NCBI GenBank assembly: GCA_964521405.1
Contig: CAZFRR010000037.1
Location: 1 to 20,138 of the forward strand
DNA: 20,138 nucleotides
DNA from: SG8-41 sp964521405
Lineage (GTDB): Bacteria; Pseudomonadota; Gammaproteobacteria; Burkholderiales; SG8-41
Direction: 5' to 3'
The notes beneath the pieces were generated by a model. The model was not told the DNA's origin and did no database searches. It saw nothing but the letters and a program-made list of their open reading frames with translations. The translations under genes and the position numbers were made by a program. Numbering within the stretch: position 1 is the first letter of the stretch; the number at the start of each line of letters is the position of its first letter. Positions 1 to 7,560 of the stretch are shown in pieces.

Positions 1-390
1 GGGCAGCCCAACCTGGGCCTGATGATGGATCCGCTGCACCTCGCGCGGACCGGCGGCACGCCGGCGGAACTGGCCCAGGTGGACCCCGGCCTTATCTACA
101 TGGTGCAGCTGTGCGACGCACCCCTGGAAAAGCGCGCCGGCCTCGAGCTGCGCGCGGAAGCGCTCACCGACCGGCTCTACCCCGGCGAGGGCGGGCTGCC
201 CCTGCACGATTTCCTGGACGCGGTGCCGCGGGACGTGCAGATCGACGTCGAGGCGCCGCATCAGCGACACGCCCGGCTCCCGCCCGACGAGCAGGGCCGG
301 ATGACCGGCGAAGCGTGCCGCCGCTTCCTCGAAGCTTATTTCAGGCAGCGTCCCCGAGCATCATCACCGACCCCTTCTCGGCGATCATGA
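1..390 (+). CDS. Sugar phosphate isomerase/epimerase-like protein, 3' end (partial)
   Basis: The reading frame is open from base 1 to a TGA at 388-390, so this is the C-terminal ~129 residues of a gene starting outside the window. Residues resemble the end of xylose-isomerase-like TIM barrels (AP endonuclease family 2): a strand with MMDPLHL followed by a Gly-Gly turn, then MVQLCDAP, a YPGEGGLPL segment, and a late strand IDVEAP whose Glu would be a metal ligand in this fold. Such enzymes interconvert sugars, sugar acids or inositol derivatives, usually with a divalent metal; the substrate here is unknown. The last ~16 codons overlap tail-to-tail with the convergent GMC oxidoreductase gene. 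The Ser/Arg/Pro-rich tail encoded there is low-complexity and probably not part of the fold. Family call fairly sure; function within the family not. Confidence 0.75.
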   Translation, partial: GQPNLGLMMDPLHLARTGGTPAELAQVDPGLIYMVQLCDAPLEKRAGLELRAEALTDRLYPGEGGLPLHDFLDAVPRDVQIDVEAPHQRHARLPPDEQGRMTGEACRRFLEAYFRQRPRASSPTPSRRS

Positions 391-1957
391 CGGTCGTGGC
401 GTTGGTGTTGCCGCCGACGATGGTCGGCATGACCGAGGCATCGATGACGCGCAACCCCGCGATGCCGCGAACGCGCAGCTTCGGGTCCACCACGGCCTCG
501 GCGTCAACACCCATCTTGCAGGTACCGACCTGGTGGTGGTTCGTGGTCCCGCGCTTGCGGCAGAATTCGACGAGGTCGGCCTCGGAAACGCATTGCGGTC
601 CCGGCGACATTTCCTCGGCGACGTAAGACGCGATCGCCGGCATCGCCATGAGCTTGCGGATGGTCTGCAGCGCGACCACGCAGGCATGCTGGTCGCGTTC
701 GGAAACGAAATAGTTGAAGCGAATCTCAGGCGCCACCGCGGTGTCGGGGCCCTTGATCCGCACGCTGCCGCGGTTGTCGGGATGCACCATCGTCGCCGAA
801 ACGATGAAGCTGGAGAACGGGTGCAGTCCCATGCGCTCCTTGGAGCGGCCGGTGATCGACCGCCCCCACAGCCGCAGTTGCAGCCGGCAATTCGGCGATG
901 CGAACGAGGGATCGGTGCGGATGCCGCCGCCGGCCAGGTTCGCATTCGTCGCCATCAGGCCGTTGCGAAAGAGCAGGTACTGGATGCCCATGGCGGTGCG
1001 CCGCAACGGGTTGTTGACGACATCGTTGACGGTGACCGGCCGGGTGCAGCGGTAGCCCACCGTCATCTGGAAATGATCCTGCAGGTTGCTCCCGACCCCG
1101 GGCAGATTCGCGGTGACCGGAATGCCGTGGCTGCGCAGCAAGTCAGCCGGGCCCACGCCCGACGCCTGGAGGAGCTGCGGCGAATTGAACGTCCCGCCGG
1201 ACAGCACGACCTCGCGGCGTGCCGTCACGCACTCGAGGACTCCGTTACGCCGGAACTCGACCCCCACCGCCCGGCCTTCGCGGAACTGCACGCGCGTGGC
1301 GAGCGCGTGCAGGATCACTTTCAGGTTGGGGCGGCGGCGCGCGGGACGCAGGTACTCGGCGGCGGTGCCGCTGCGGCGGCCGCCGCGGATGGTCACCTGG
1401 TTGTAACCGAAGCCGTCCGCGGACGCCCCGTTGACGTCGTCGTTGCGGGGAAACCCCGCCTGCACCGCGGCCTCGACGAAGGCGTCGGCCAGCTCGTGGC
1501 GGCGCGTGTACTCGACCCGGATCGGCCCGCCCGTCGCGTGATACGCGTCGTCGCCGCGCACGCTGTCCTCGGACATCTTGAAGTACGGCAGCACCTCGTC
1601 GTAGCTCCAACCGGTGTTGCCGAGCTTGCGCCAGCCGTCGAAATCCTCGCGATGGCCGCGCACGTAGATCATGCCGTTGATGGAGCCGGTGCCACCCAGC
1701 ACCTTGCCCCGGGGCAGGTAGCTGCGCCCTCCCGCCAGCTCGGGCTCGGGCTCGCTCTCGTAGGTCCAGTTGTACTTCGGATCGTCGTAGAGCTTGCCGT
1801 AGCCGAGCGGCGCGCGGATCCAGAAACTGTCGTCCTCGCCGCCGGCTTCGATCAGCGCGACGCGGTGCGCGCCGGATTCGCTCAAGCGGGCGGCGACCAC
1901 GCAGCCCGCGCTCCCGCCGCCCACGACGACGTAATCGAACTCTCCCAGCGATTTCAT
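341..1957 (-). CDS. GMC family FAD-dependent oxidoreductase (choline dehydrogenase-like)
   Basis: 538 residues, normal for the glucose-methanol-choline family, which oxidises alcohols to aldehydes or ketones with FAD. The N-terminal dinucleotide-binding motif is VVGGGSAG (11-18) with the following acidic E37. The first GMC signature is seen as RGKVLGGTGSINGM (83-96) and the second as GGTFNSPQLLQASGVG (254-269). The C-terminal active-site pair is present: H475 in HHQVGTCKMG and N517 in GGNTNATT. No signal peptide, so probably cytoplasmic. The ATG at 1957 follows a GGTGAGG ribosome site about 7 nt upstream. It starts 16 bp after the stop of a small membrane-protein gene, so the two are likely co-transcribed. 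The substrate alcohol cannot be inferred; choline dehydrogenase itself is only one possibility. The long open frame on the opposite strand is a shadow. Confidence 0.92.
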   Translation of the reverse strand: MKSLGEFDYVVVGGGSAGCVVAARLSESGAHRVALIEAGGEDDSFWIRAPLGYGKLYDDPKYNWTYESEPEPELAGGRSYLPRGKVLGGTGSINGMIYVRGHREDFDGWRKLGNTGWSYDEVLPYFKMSEDSVRGDDAYHATGGPIRVEYTRRHELADAFVEAAVQAGFPRNDDVNGASADGFGYNQVTIRGGRRSGTAAEYLRPARRRPNLKVILHALATRVQFREGRAVGVEFRRNGVLECVTARREVVLSGGTFNSPQLLQASGVGPADLLRSHGIPVTANLPGVGSNLQDHFQMTVGYRCTRPVTVNDVVNNPLRRTAMGIQYLLFRNGLMATNANLAGGGIRTDPSFASPNCRLQLRLWGRSITGRSKERMGLHPFSSFIVSATMVHPDNRGSVRIKGPDTAVAPEIRFNYFVSERDQHACVVALQTIRKLMAMPAIASYVAEEMSPGPQCVSEADLVEFCRKRGTTNHHQVGTCKMGVDAEAVVDPKLRVRGIAGLRVIDASVMPTIVGGNTNATTVMIAEKGSVMMLGDAA

Positions 1958-1973
1958 TTCAGCGCCTCACCTT

Positions 1974-2195
1974 TTATTTGGGCAACAGCATGTCGGCAAT
2001 GATGGCGACGAGCTCAACGTAGCTCTTCATGAGCACGTAAAGAATGGCGCCGGCGACGAGCCCGCCCGCGCCGTAGTGCCATCCCCCGCCGGCATAGGCC
2101 AGGCAGAGCCCGGCCGCCACCGGCAGCAGTGCCACGCCGATGGCGAAGCGGTGGCCGTGTCGGACCAGGAAGTTGATGATGGGATAGTTCGGCAC
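1974..2195 (-). CDS. Small two-helix membrane protein, unknown function
   Basis: 73 residues with a GTG start at 2195, preceded by an AAGGGGG ribosome site about 5 nt upstream. Two hydrophobic segments are visible, roughly residues 18-35 (IGVALLPVAAGLCLAYAG) and 43-68 (GAGGLVAGAILYVLMKSYVELVAIIADMLL), split by a short Gly/Trp/His turn. It is therefore a likely inner-membrane hairpin protein. It sits directly upstream of the GMC oxidoreductase gene with a 16 bp gap, so it is probably the first gene of that operon. I do not recognise a named family. It could be an accessory or anchor for the oxidoreductase or unrelated. Good codon structure and the ribosome site argue that it is real. Confidence 0.7.
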   Translation of the reverse strand: MPNYPIINFLVRHGHRFAIGVALLPVAAGLCLAYAGGGWHYGAGGLVAGAILYVLMKSYVELVAIIADMLLPK

Positions 2196-2222
2196 GGGCG
2201 CCCCCTTTTCACCTTAAGAACT

Positions 2223-2366
2223 GCAATTCGGCCACAGAGATCACAGAGAACACAGAGAGTTTCAAGGGGTTGAGTCAGCACGCAGTACTCGCCAGATGGG
2301 CGAGTCAAACAATAATATGCGTACTTTATTTTTCTCTGTGAACTCTGTGTTCTCTGTGGCAAATAG
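2223..2366 (+). repeat. ~140 bp repeat with terminal inverted repeats, copy 1
   Basis: The core 2231-2360 begins GCCACAGAGATCACAGAG and ends with the imperfect inverse CTCTGTGTTCTCTGTGGC. Each arm is about 28 bp, made of three 9-bp units of the CACAGAGAN type. The interior (TTGAGTCAGCACGC, AGATGGG, AATAATATG) and the flanks (GCAATTC on the left, AAATAG on the right) also recur, inverted, at 5706-5851. Similarity beyond the arms shows it is one element present twice, not two chance palindromes. It lies 17 bp beyond the stop of the Bug gene at 2384 and upstream of the small membrane-protein gene. It has no coding capacity. It could act as a bidirectional transcription terminator or be a MITE-like element. 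Confidence 0.85.
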
Positions 2367-2383
2367 TGTTTTTCGAGGATAAC

Positions 2384-3355
2384 TTATTGCTTGATGTTCC
2401 TGATCACCCGCGACCATCGCGTGAACTCCAGCTTGACCAGTTGCGCGAGTTCTTCGGCCGAGCCTCCCTCCACGGTGTTGCCCTGCTTCTCAAGGGTGCC
2501 CCGGACCTCGGGCGAGCGGATCGCTTTCACGAAATCCTCGTTCAGCTTGTGGACGATTTCCTTCGGCGTCTGCGCCGGCGCAAAGGCCGCGAACCACACC
2601 TTGGTGTCGAAACCGGGCAGTCCGGACTCGATGAGAGTCGGCACGTCGGGATAAAGCTCGAGGCGCTTCGGCGAAGTGACCCCGATCGGCCGCAGCTTGC
2701 CCGCCACCACGTGGGGGCGCAGCGGCGCCGTCGAGTTGAACAGGAGCTGGGTTTCTCCGCTCATGATGCCGATCACCGCCGGACCGCCGCCCTTGTAGGG
2801 GACGTGAACCATGCTCGTCCCGGTTTCCTGGAGGAACAGCTCGGTGGCGAGATAGGGCACCGTGCCGGCGCCCGCGGAGCCGAAGGTGATCGCGCCGGGC
2901 TTCGATCTTGCCAGCGCGACGAGCTGCTTGATGGTTTTCACCGGCATCGACGGGTGCACCACGATCAGGCTGGGCGAAGAGCTGATCAGGGTGATCGGCT
3001 CGAAGCTGGTGTAGGGGTCGAACGCCGTCTTCCGCTGCACCGGCGTGATGGCGATCGAAGTCGTGGTAACCAGCAGGTTGTAGCCGTCGGGTTTCGCCCG
3101 CGCGATCTCGGCCGTGGCGATGTCGCCGTCGGCGCCCGGCTTGTTCTCCACGATCACGCTCTTGCCCCACGCCTCGGTGAGGAACCTGGCGATCAGCCGC
3201 GACGCGACGTCGGTGCCGCCGCCGGCGGCGAAGCCGACCAGCAGCCGCACCGAGCGCTCGGGAAACTGGGCTACAGACTGCGCCGCTGCATCCATCGCGG
3301 CAACCATCATGATGGCGGCCGAAGCCACTGTGGCAAACCAACGATGAGAGATCAT
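2384..3355 (-). CDS. Bug/TctC family periplasmic solute-binding protein 1
   Basis: 323 residues, the usual size of tripartite tricarboxylate transporter receptors, which bind carboxylated or related small organics in the periplasm. A signal peptide covers about residues 1-25, with n-region MISHRW, a hydrophobic core and AAA before Q26. The mature part shows the family landmarks: VRLLVGFAAGGGTD near 36-49, VIVENKPGADGD, KPDGYNLL, MVHVPYKGGGP and a DVPTLIESGLPGFD region. It is the last gene of a minus-strand module, 76 bp after the EthD-like gene, and carries its own ribosome site (GAGGGGATTGGAAA before ATG). No TctA/TctB membrane genes are near, so it is an orphan receptor here. Family certain; ligand unknown, probably the substrate of the upstream flavoprotein or EthD-like protein. 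Confidence 0.93.
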   Translation of the reverse strand: MISHRWFATVASAAIMMVAAMDAAAQSVAQFPERSVRLLVGFAAGGGTDVASRLIARFLTEAWGKSVIVENKPGADGDIATAEIARAKPDGYNLLVTTTSIAITPVQRKTAFDPYTSFEPITLISSSPSLIVVHPSMPVKTIKQLVALARSKPGAITFGSAGAGTVPYLATELFLQETGTSMVHVPYKGGGPAVIGIMSGETQLLFNSTAPLRPHVVAGKLRPIGVTSPKRLELYPDVPTLIESGLPGFDTKVWFAAFAPAQTPKEIVHKLNEDFVKAIRSPEVRGTLEKQGNTVEGGSAEELAQLVKLEFTRWSRVIRNIKQ

Positions 3356-3375
3356 TTTCCAATCCCCTCGTGGTG

Positions 3376-3419
3376 TAACGTTACGTTAAATCGGCGTTCA
3401 TCGGCGTTCATCGGCGGTT
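3376..3419. repeat. Palindrome plus 10-bp tandem repeat in the EthD-Bug spacer
   Basis: Bases 3376-3388 read TAACGTTACGTTA, a palindrome with 6-bp arms around one T. It is followed by two exact copies of TCGGCGTTCA (3391-3410) and a third partial copy (TCGGCGGTT to 3419). It occupies most of the 76 bp between the EthD-like gene and the downstream Bug gene, so it is transcribed within the presumed operon. It might shape mRNA stability or simply be neutral spacer repeat. Confidence 0.7.
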
Positions 3420-3431
3420 CCCTTTCGATTT

Positions 3432-4124
3432 TCACGGTTTCGCGACGCGCATCAGCTGCCGCATGCGCGCCGAGCCGATTGGCGTCCAGCCGGGATGCCC
3501 CGCGAGCGCCCTGGACAAGTCCGGCTCGACTGCGGCCAGCTGCTCGTCCGTGACGCTCTCGATCATCACGAGCCACCCGGCAAGGCGGTCCGGCGCACGC
3601 AGGGTCTCGCGCACGTGGCCCTTCATGTTGCGCACGGCGCCGTCGAGCAGTTCGGGCACGGATTGGAACACTCGCGCCCGCATGATCCCGGGCTTTCGCA
3701 CCAGAGCGGCCGCGGTTTCCGACCAGCGGCCGACATCGCCTTTCTCCAGATCTCCCTCGAACGCGGCGAATCGCACCCATGCGCCCTCCGCGATGCCCGG
3801 CACGGCGACGGCGTCCACCGCGGCCTGGCCGACGAAACGGATGGCGTTGCGGAACAGCGGGATGAACTGCAGGCTGCGCGGGTCGGGCGAACGCCGCATC
3901 TCGAGATAGGCGTCGTTCCGGAACACCGCCGGCCCTTCGACGTCGAACCACGCCGCATACTGCGGCGCCCCCTCCACCGCAACGAAGCGGCGCGCCTGGA
4001 TGAAGCCGGGAATGCGCAGCACCCGGTCCGGCGCGTGCTCGCGGTTGTACCATTCGTTGAATTCGACCGTCCGTTCGGGCGGGAAGTCGGTCCACATGAT
4101 GTACGAGACCGGCGACGCGTTCAC
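3432..4124 (-). CDS. EthD-like dimeric alpha/beta-barrel protein
   Basis: 230 residues from a GTG at 4124. This start is chosen because GTGA overlaps the TGA of the upstream flavoprotein gene and GGAGG lies 7 nt before it, inside that gene; a longer frame reaching 4193 lacks such support. The N-terminal half has FNEWYNREHAPDRVLRIPGF (about residues 20-40), typical of EthD/ferredoxin-like alpha-beta barrel proteins, where W-Y-x3-H and the PG turn recur. A second similar half may follow (FEGDLEKGDVGRWSE, then KPGIMRARVFQS), suggesting two fused ferredoxin-like folds. Relatives take part in degrading ethers, lactones or aromatics, but specific roles are poorly known. Translationally coupled to the flavoprotein, it probably acts on the same compound or its product. 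A second protein sharing the W-Y-H-P-PG pattern is encoded at 9614, also next to a Bug gene. Confidence 0.75.
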   Translation of the reverse strand: MNASPVSYIMWTDFPPERTVEFNEWYNREHAPDRVLRIPGFIQARRFVAVEGAPQYAAWFDVEGPAVFRNDAYLEMRRSPDPRSLQFIPLFRNAIRFVGQAAVDAVAVPGIAEGAWVRFAAFEGDLEKGDVGRWSETAAALVRKPGIMRARVFQSVPELLDGAVRNMKGHVRETLRAPDRLAGWLVMIESVTDEQLAAVEPDLSRALAGHPGWTPIGSARMRQLMRVAKP

Positions 4125-5677
4125 GGCAGATCCTCCGTCACGACACGATACGCCGCCTGCCGCCCTGCAATGCGACCCGAGGTGAACGCCCATCCTATAT
4201 GGTGGCCGTGGCCTTCCAGTAGCATGCCGCCCATGCCGATGAAGCCCGCCGCGAACAAGCCCGGGATCGGCTGGTCCTGCGCACCGAGCACCCGCAGCCG
4301 GGTGTCGACCGCGACGCCGCTGTCGCTGAAATTGAGATAGTGCCGCACCGGGCCCATGGCGATGAACGGCCCGCGCTCCAGCGGCTCGCGCCCCGCCGCC
4401 TTGCCGGGCGCCGCCAGCGACGCATTGTAGTCAGCCACCGTCTGCATCAACACCTGCGGCGACGCGCCGATTTTTGCCGCCAGCGCTGCCAGCGTCGGCG
4501 CTTCGTGGAAAATATCCTTGCGGGTGCGCCGGTAGTCGGAGACGAACGCATACGCGAAGCCCGGCGCCGTGGAAATGTAGTGCGGCCACTGCGAGAACTT
4601 CTCCGCCAGCTTGCCGTCCAGCAGCACGTAGGCGAGTTTCCCGGGCTGCTGCGCCAGCACCGGCGTGGAAGTGTCGGAGGGGCTGTCGAGTTCGTCGAGA
4701 AACCGCTCGCCGCGCGCGTTGATCAGCACGGCGCCCGCCCTGAACAGCTTCGGCGAGGGCACGAGTATCGTCGTGAGGAAGCTCATCACCACCGGGCGCA
4801 GCAGCCAGGTTGGGAACGTTTCCATCGCCCAGTTCACCAGCCGCATGAAGGCGCGTTGCGGCGGCAGGGCCGTGATCCACGAGGGCGGCGGCGGCTGGAA
4901 GCGTATGCCAGCGCTGTGCAGGCCGGTGTGGACGATGCGCCCGCCGAGCGCCATTACCATCTTGTGCCCGTCGCCCGCGTTGGCCGGGTTGACCGGCTGG
5001 ATGTCAGCGAAACCTTCCGAGAGGTACTGCGTTCTCATTTCGGGGTCGCCGCCGAAGTCGCCGGTCGTCAGCACGACGCCGCCACGCGCGCGATATTCGA
5101 TCGCACCGTCCGCGGTATCACACGCAACCCCGACCACGGTCCCCTGCTCGACCAGCAACCGCTGCACGCGGGCGGAAGTGACGATATCGACGCCAGCGCG
5201 GCGCGCGGCTTTTTCCAGGTGATAGGCGTAAGCGCCCGAGTTCGGCAGCACGTTGTGCATGCGCGGCTTGCGGTGCGGAGCTTCCGGAAGCGGGCCGTAG
5301 AACTCCACCCCCAGCGCCATCAACCAGCGGAACGTATCGGGCACGTTGTCGACGAACACGCGCCTCAGCGCCGTGTTGTCGTGGATCGGGTAGCGGCTCT
5401 CGCGCACTCTTTTCGAAGCGGCGCTGAACCGCGCCATGTCCTCGAAGTGATCGTCGGGGCAGTCGCGTATGCCCTTCTTCAACTGATGCGGCGTGTTGGT
5501 CGCGGTAATCGAGCCGATCGATTTCGCCGTGCTGCCGCCCAGTTTTGCGTTCCTCTCGAGCAGGACCACGCGACGGCCCAGGCTGCGCGCCTCGATGGCC
5601 GCCGCCAGCCCGCTGCCCCCGCCGCCAACAACGACGACGTCGGTCTCGAATCGATGCGTTCCCTCGCTCGTCGTCAT
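4121..5677 (-). CDS. FAD_binding_2 flavoprotein (fumarate reductase/ketosteroid dehydrogenase-like)
   Basis: 518 residues. The N-terminal Rossmann motif is VVVGGGGSGLAAA (15-27) with E41, followed by KLGGSTAKSIGSI, typical of the fumarate reductase/succinate dehydrogenase flavoprotein-like family. The C-terminal FAD segment is PIPGLFAAG (about 470-478), then GMGGMLLEGHGHHIGWAFTSGRIAG. GERFLDE near the middle matches the family G-x-RF-x-x-E element. Where fumarate reductases carry HHTMGG, this protein has HYLNFSDSG (446 on), so it probably does not reduce fumarate; dehydrogenation of a ketone, lactone or steroid-like ring is a guess. No signal peptide. The ATG at 5677 has AAAGG about 9 nt upstream. 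First gene of a three-gene minus module with the EthD-like and Bug genes. Confidence 0.87.
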   Translation of the reverse strand: MTTSEGTHRFETDVVVVGGGGSGLAAAIEARSLGRRVVLLERNAKLGGSTAKSIGSITATNTPHQLKKGIRDCPDDHFEDMARFSAASKRVRESRYPIHDNTALRRVFVDNVPDTFRWLMALGVEFYGPLPEAPHRKPRMHNVLPNSGAYAYHLEKAARRAGVDIVTSARVQRLLVEQGTVVGVACDTADGAIEYRARGGVVLTTGDFGGDPEMRTQYLSEGFADIQPVNPANAGDGHKMVMALGGRIVHTGLHSAGIRFQPPPPSWITALPPQRAFMRLVNWAMETFPTWLLRPVVMSFLTTILVPSPKLFRAGAVLINARGERFLDELDSPSDTSTPVLAQQPGKLAYVLLDGKLAEKFSQWPHYISTAPGFAYAFVSDYRRTRKDIFHEAPTLAALAAKIGASPQVLMQTVADYNASLAAPGKAAGREPLERGPFIAMGPVRHYLNFSDSGVAVDTRLRVLGAQDQPIPGLFAAGFIGMGGMLLEGHGHHIGWAFTSGRIAGRQAAYRVVTEDLP

Positions 5678-5705
5678 CTCATCGCGCCTTTCATCCTAGA
5701 ACAAG

Positions 5706-5851
5706 CTATTTGCCACAGAGAACACGGAGTTCACAGAGGAAGATCAAGAACACATATTATTTTCAAGCCTCCCCCATCTAGTGAGGTGTGGCGTGCTGAC
5801 TCAATCCCTTGTATTTCTCTGTGTTCTCTGTGATCTCTGTGGCTGAATTGC
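5706..5851 (-). repeat. ~140 bp repeat with terminal inverted repeats, copy 2 (inverted)
   Basis: The core 5712-5843 is the reverse complement of the element at 2231-2360, diverged mainly in the middle. Shared parts after inversion include GCAATTC before the left arm, the CACAGAGAT/CACAGAGAA/CACAGAGA units, TTGAGTCAGCACGC, AGATGGG, AATAATATG and GGCAAATAG after the right arm. It lies just upstream of the minus-strand flavoprotein gene (start 5677) and upstream of the plus-strand flavoprotein promoter, thus between two divergent genes. In this position it cannot serve only as a shared 3' terminator. Confidence 0.85.
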
Positions 5852-5921
5852 CGTTTTTCAACAGCAGCGCAGGCACCCCAAGGTTCGGGGCGGGCTTCCC
5901 GCGTGGCTTGAATGTTGGCGA

Positions 5922-5950
5922 TGATACAATTTTTCCTGGTGATCAGGAGG
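5922..5950 (+). promoter_or_regulatory. Extended -10 promoter and ribosome site for the flavoprotein at 5961
   Basis: TGATACAAT at 5922-5930 fits an extended -10 element (TGn plus TACAAT). No good -35 is seen 15-18 bp upstream. Transcription would start near 5937. AGGAGG at 5945-5950 lies 10 nt before ATG 5961 but only 1 nt before an in-frame TTG at 5952, which decides for the ATG. Confidence 0.5.
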
Positions 5951-5960
5951 ATTGAGCGCA

Positions 5961-7364
5961 ATGACCTCATCGGATTCCAACTATGAAGTTATCGTCATCG
6001 GCGGCGGCATCGCAGGGCTGGTGACGGCCAACCGCGCCGCCGAGCTGGGCAAGCGCACCGCTGTCCTCGAGAAAGGCACGGAAGACCGCTACCTCTGCAG
6101 CACGCGCTACACCGGCGGCACTTTCCATATCTGCCTCACGGACCTGATGTCGGGCGAGGACAAGCTCGCCCAATTGATCGAAACCACCACCCGGGGATTC
6201 GCGCGCAAGGACCTGGCTGCCGCCATCGCCAGGGACGGCTTGCGCCTCGTGCGCTGGCTGCAGGGCGAAGGCATCAAGTTCGTGAACCTCGGCCACTATC
6301 ACTCGTTCGTGCTGGCCCCGCCGTCGCGCACCGGCCCGGGCCTCGACTGGGAAGGCCGGGGCGGCGACGTGCTGCTGCGCACCCTGGAAGCCAACCTCAT
6401 GAAGCGCAATATCAGGATCCAGCGCGGCACGCGGGCGCTCGCGCTGGACACTTCCACGCCCGGCTGGATCAAGGTGGAGGCGGAACAGGCGGGCGCCAGG
6501 ACGGTTTTCAACGCCAAGGCTGTCGTCATCGCCGACGGCGGCTTTCCGGCGAATGTCGAGCTGGTCCGCCAGCACATCACGCCGGTTGCCGACAAGATCC
6601 TGCAGCGCAACGCCCGGACCGCAATGGGTGACGGCCTGCGGATGGCGCAGGCCGTGGGCGCCGCGACCGTCGGCATGGACTGCTTCTACGGCCATCTGCT
6701 GAGCCGCGACGCGATGCACAACGAGAAGCTCTGGCCGCGGCCCTACGTCGATGCGCTGGCGGTTGCGGGCATACTCGTCGACGCCGCGGGGCAGCGCTTC
6801 GCGGACGAAGGCGAAGGCGGCGTCTACCTGGCAAACGCCGTTGCGCGCCTTGCCGATCCGTTGAGTGCGAGCCTCATCATGGATCAAGCCATCTGGCAGG
6901 GGCCCGGCACCAACACGCTCATACCCGCAAATCCGCACATACCGAACGCGGGCGGCACGCTGCACCGCGCCAACACCTTGCCGGAACTCGCCGCATTGAT
7001 GGGCGCGCCGGCGCGGCAGTTGCAGGACACCGTGGGGGAATACAACAAGGCGCTCGAGTCCGGCGCGCTCCAGCAGCTCTCGCCCGCGCGCCGCACCGAC
7101 CGCTACCAAGCGTGGCCGATCAAGACGGCGCCCTTCTACGCGGTGCCGCTTTGCACCGGGATCACCAACACCATGGGCGGGCTGGCGGTCAACCAGGATG
7201 GCGCCGTGCTCGACCAGAATGGCTCGCCCATCCCCGGGCTTTATGCAGCGGGAGGCGCAACCGGAGGGCTCGAGGGCGGCCCTTCGATCGGTTACGTCGG
7301 CGGCCTGATCAAGGCGACCATCGGTTTGCGCGCCGCCGAGAAAATCGCGAGCTTCGTCGCTTGA
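5961..7364 (+). CDS. FAD_binding_2 flavoprotein (tricarballylate dehydrogenase/fumarate reductase-like)
   Basis: 467 residues from ATG 5961. The FAD-binding N-terminus reads VIVIGGGIAGLVTA (10-23) with E37. The C-terminal half has ADEGEGGVYLANAV, GITNTMGGLAV (400-410), PIPGLYAAGGATGGLEGG and GYVGGLIKATIGL, the order expected for FAD_binding_2 enzymes of the fumarate reductase/tricarballylate dehydrogenase group. In fumarate reductases the corresponding stretch is usually HHTMGG; here the two His are Thr-Asn, so the substrate should differ. Soluble, no signal peptide. It is followed by a Bug receptor gene (start 7561) on the same strand with a repeat element in between, echoing the flavoprotein/Bug module on the other strand. 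The two flavoproteins are clearly different subfamilies rather than a recent duplication. Confidence 0.87.
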   Translation: MTSSDSNYEVIVIGGGIAGLVTANRAAELGKRTAVLEKGTEDRYLCSTRYTGGTFHICLTDLMSGEDKLAQLIETTTRGFARKDLAAAIARDGLRLVRWLQGEGIKFVNLGHYHSFVLAPPSRTGPGLDWEGRGGDVLLRTLEANLMKRNIRIQRGTRALALDTSTPGWIKVEAEQAGARTVFNAKAVVIADGGFPANVELVRQHITPVADKILQRNARTAMGDGLRMAQAVGAATVGMDCFYGHLLSRDAMHNEKLWPRPYVDALAVAGILVDAAGQRFADEGEGGVYLANAVARLADPLSASLIMDQAIWQGPGTNTLIPANPHIPNAGGTLHRANTLPELAALMGAPARQLQDTVGEYNKALESGALQQLSPARRTDRYQAWPIKTAPFYAVPLCTGITNTMGGLAVNQDGAVLDQNGSPIPGLYAAGGATGGLEGGPSIGYVGGLIKATIGLRAAEKIASFVA

Positions 7365-7407
7365 ATACGGGACGATCGAAGTGGGGCCGATGAACCCAGA
7401 AAAAGCG

Positions 7408-7541
7408 AACCGCGGAGACGCAGCGACGCGGAGAGCAAAAAATTCAACGATTTACACAGTTTCCACGATTCTCCAATTTAATGAACTGTCGTTTCATCGA
7501 TTTTCTGTGTGTTACCTCTGCGTCTCTGCGCCTCTGCGGTT
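7408..7541. repeat. Inverted repeat with 8-bp-unit arms
   Basis: The left arm (7408-7435) is built of units GCGGAGAC, GCAGCGAC and GCGGAGAG. The right arm (7515-7541) is the imperfect inverse, CTCTGCGT, CTCTGCGC and CTCTGCGG. The arms are about 27 bp with roughly five mismatches, separated by ~80 AT-richer bases. The element fills most of the spacer between the flavoprotein stop (7364) and the Bug start (7561). The Bug reading frame stays open through it, but no ribosome site supports starting there. Confidence 0.8.
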
Positions 7542-7560
7542 AACAGCCGCCGTTTTTCGA

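Noticed and set aside
533..2002. 489-codon open frame on the plus strand opposite the GMC oxidoreductase
   Set aside because: It is antisense to a gene with all GMC motifs. Its protein is His/Arg/Ala-rich without any domain pattern, as expected for a shadow frame in GC-rich DNA.
4125..4193. Longer N-terminus for the EthD-like protein starting at 4193
   Set aside because: It lies wholly within the flavoprotein gene in another frame. GTG 4124 has GGAGG at good spacing and a stop/start overlap.
4340..5833. 497-codon open frame on the plus strand
   Set aside because: Antisense to the flavoprotein gene, low-complexity Arg/His-rich translation, no ribosome site, and it runs into the 5706-5851 repeat.
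7381..7560. Upstream extension of the Bug gene at 7561
   Set aside because: The frame is open but passes through an inverted repeat, has no ribosome site, and would bury the clear signal peptide that starts at 7561.
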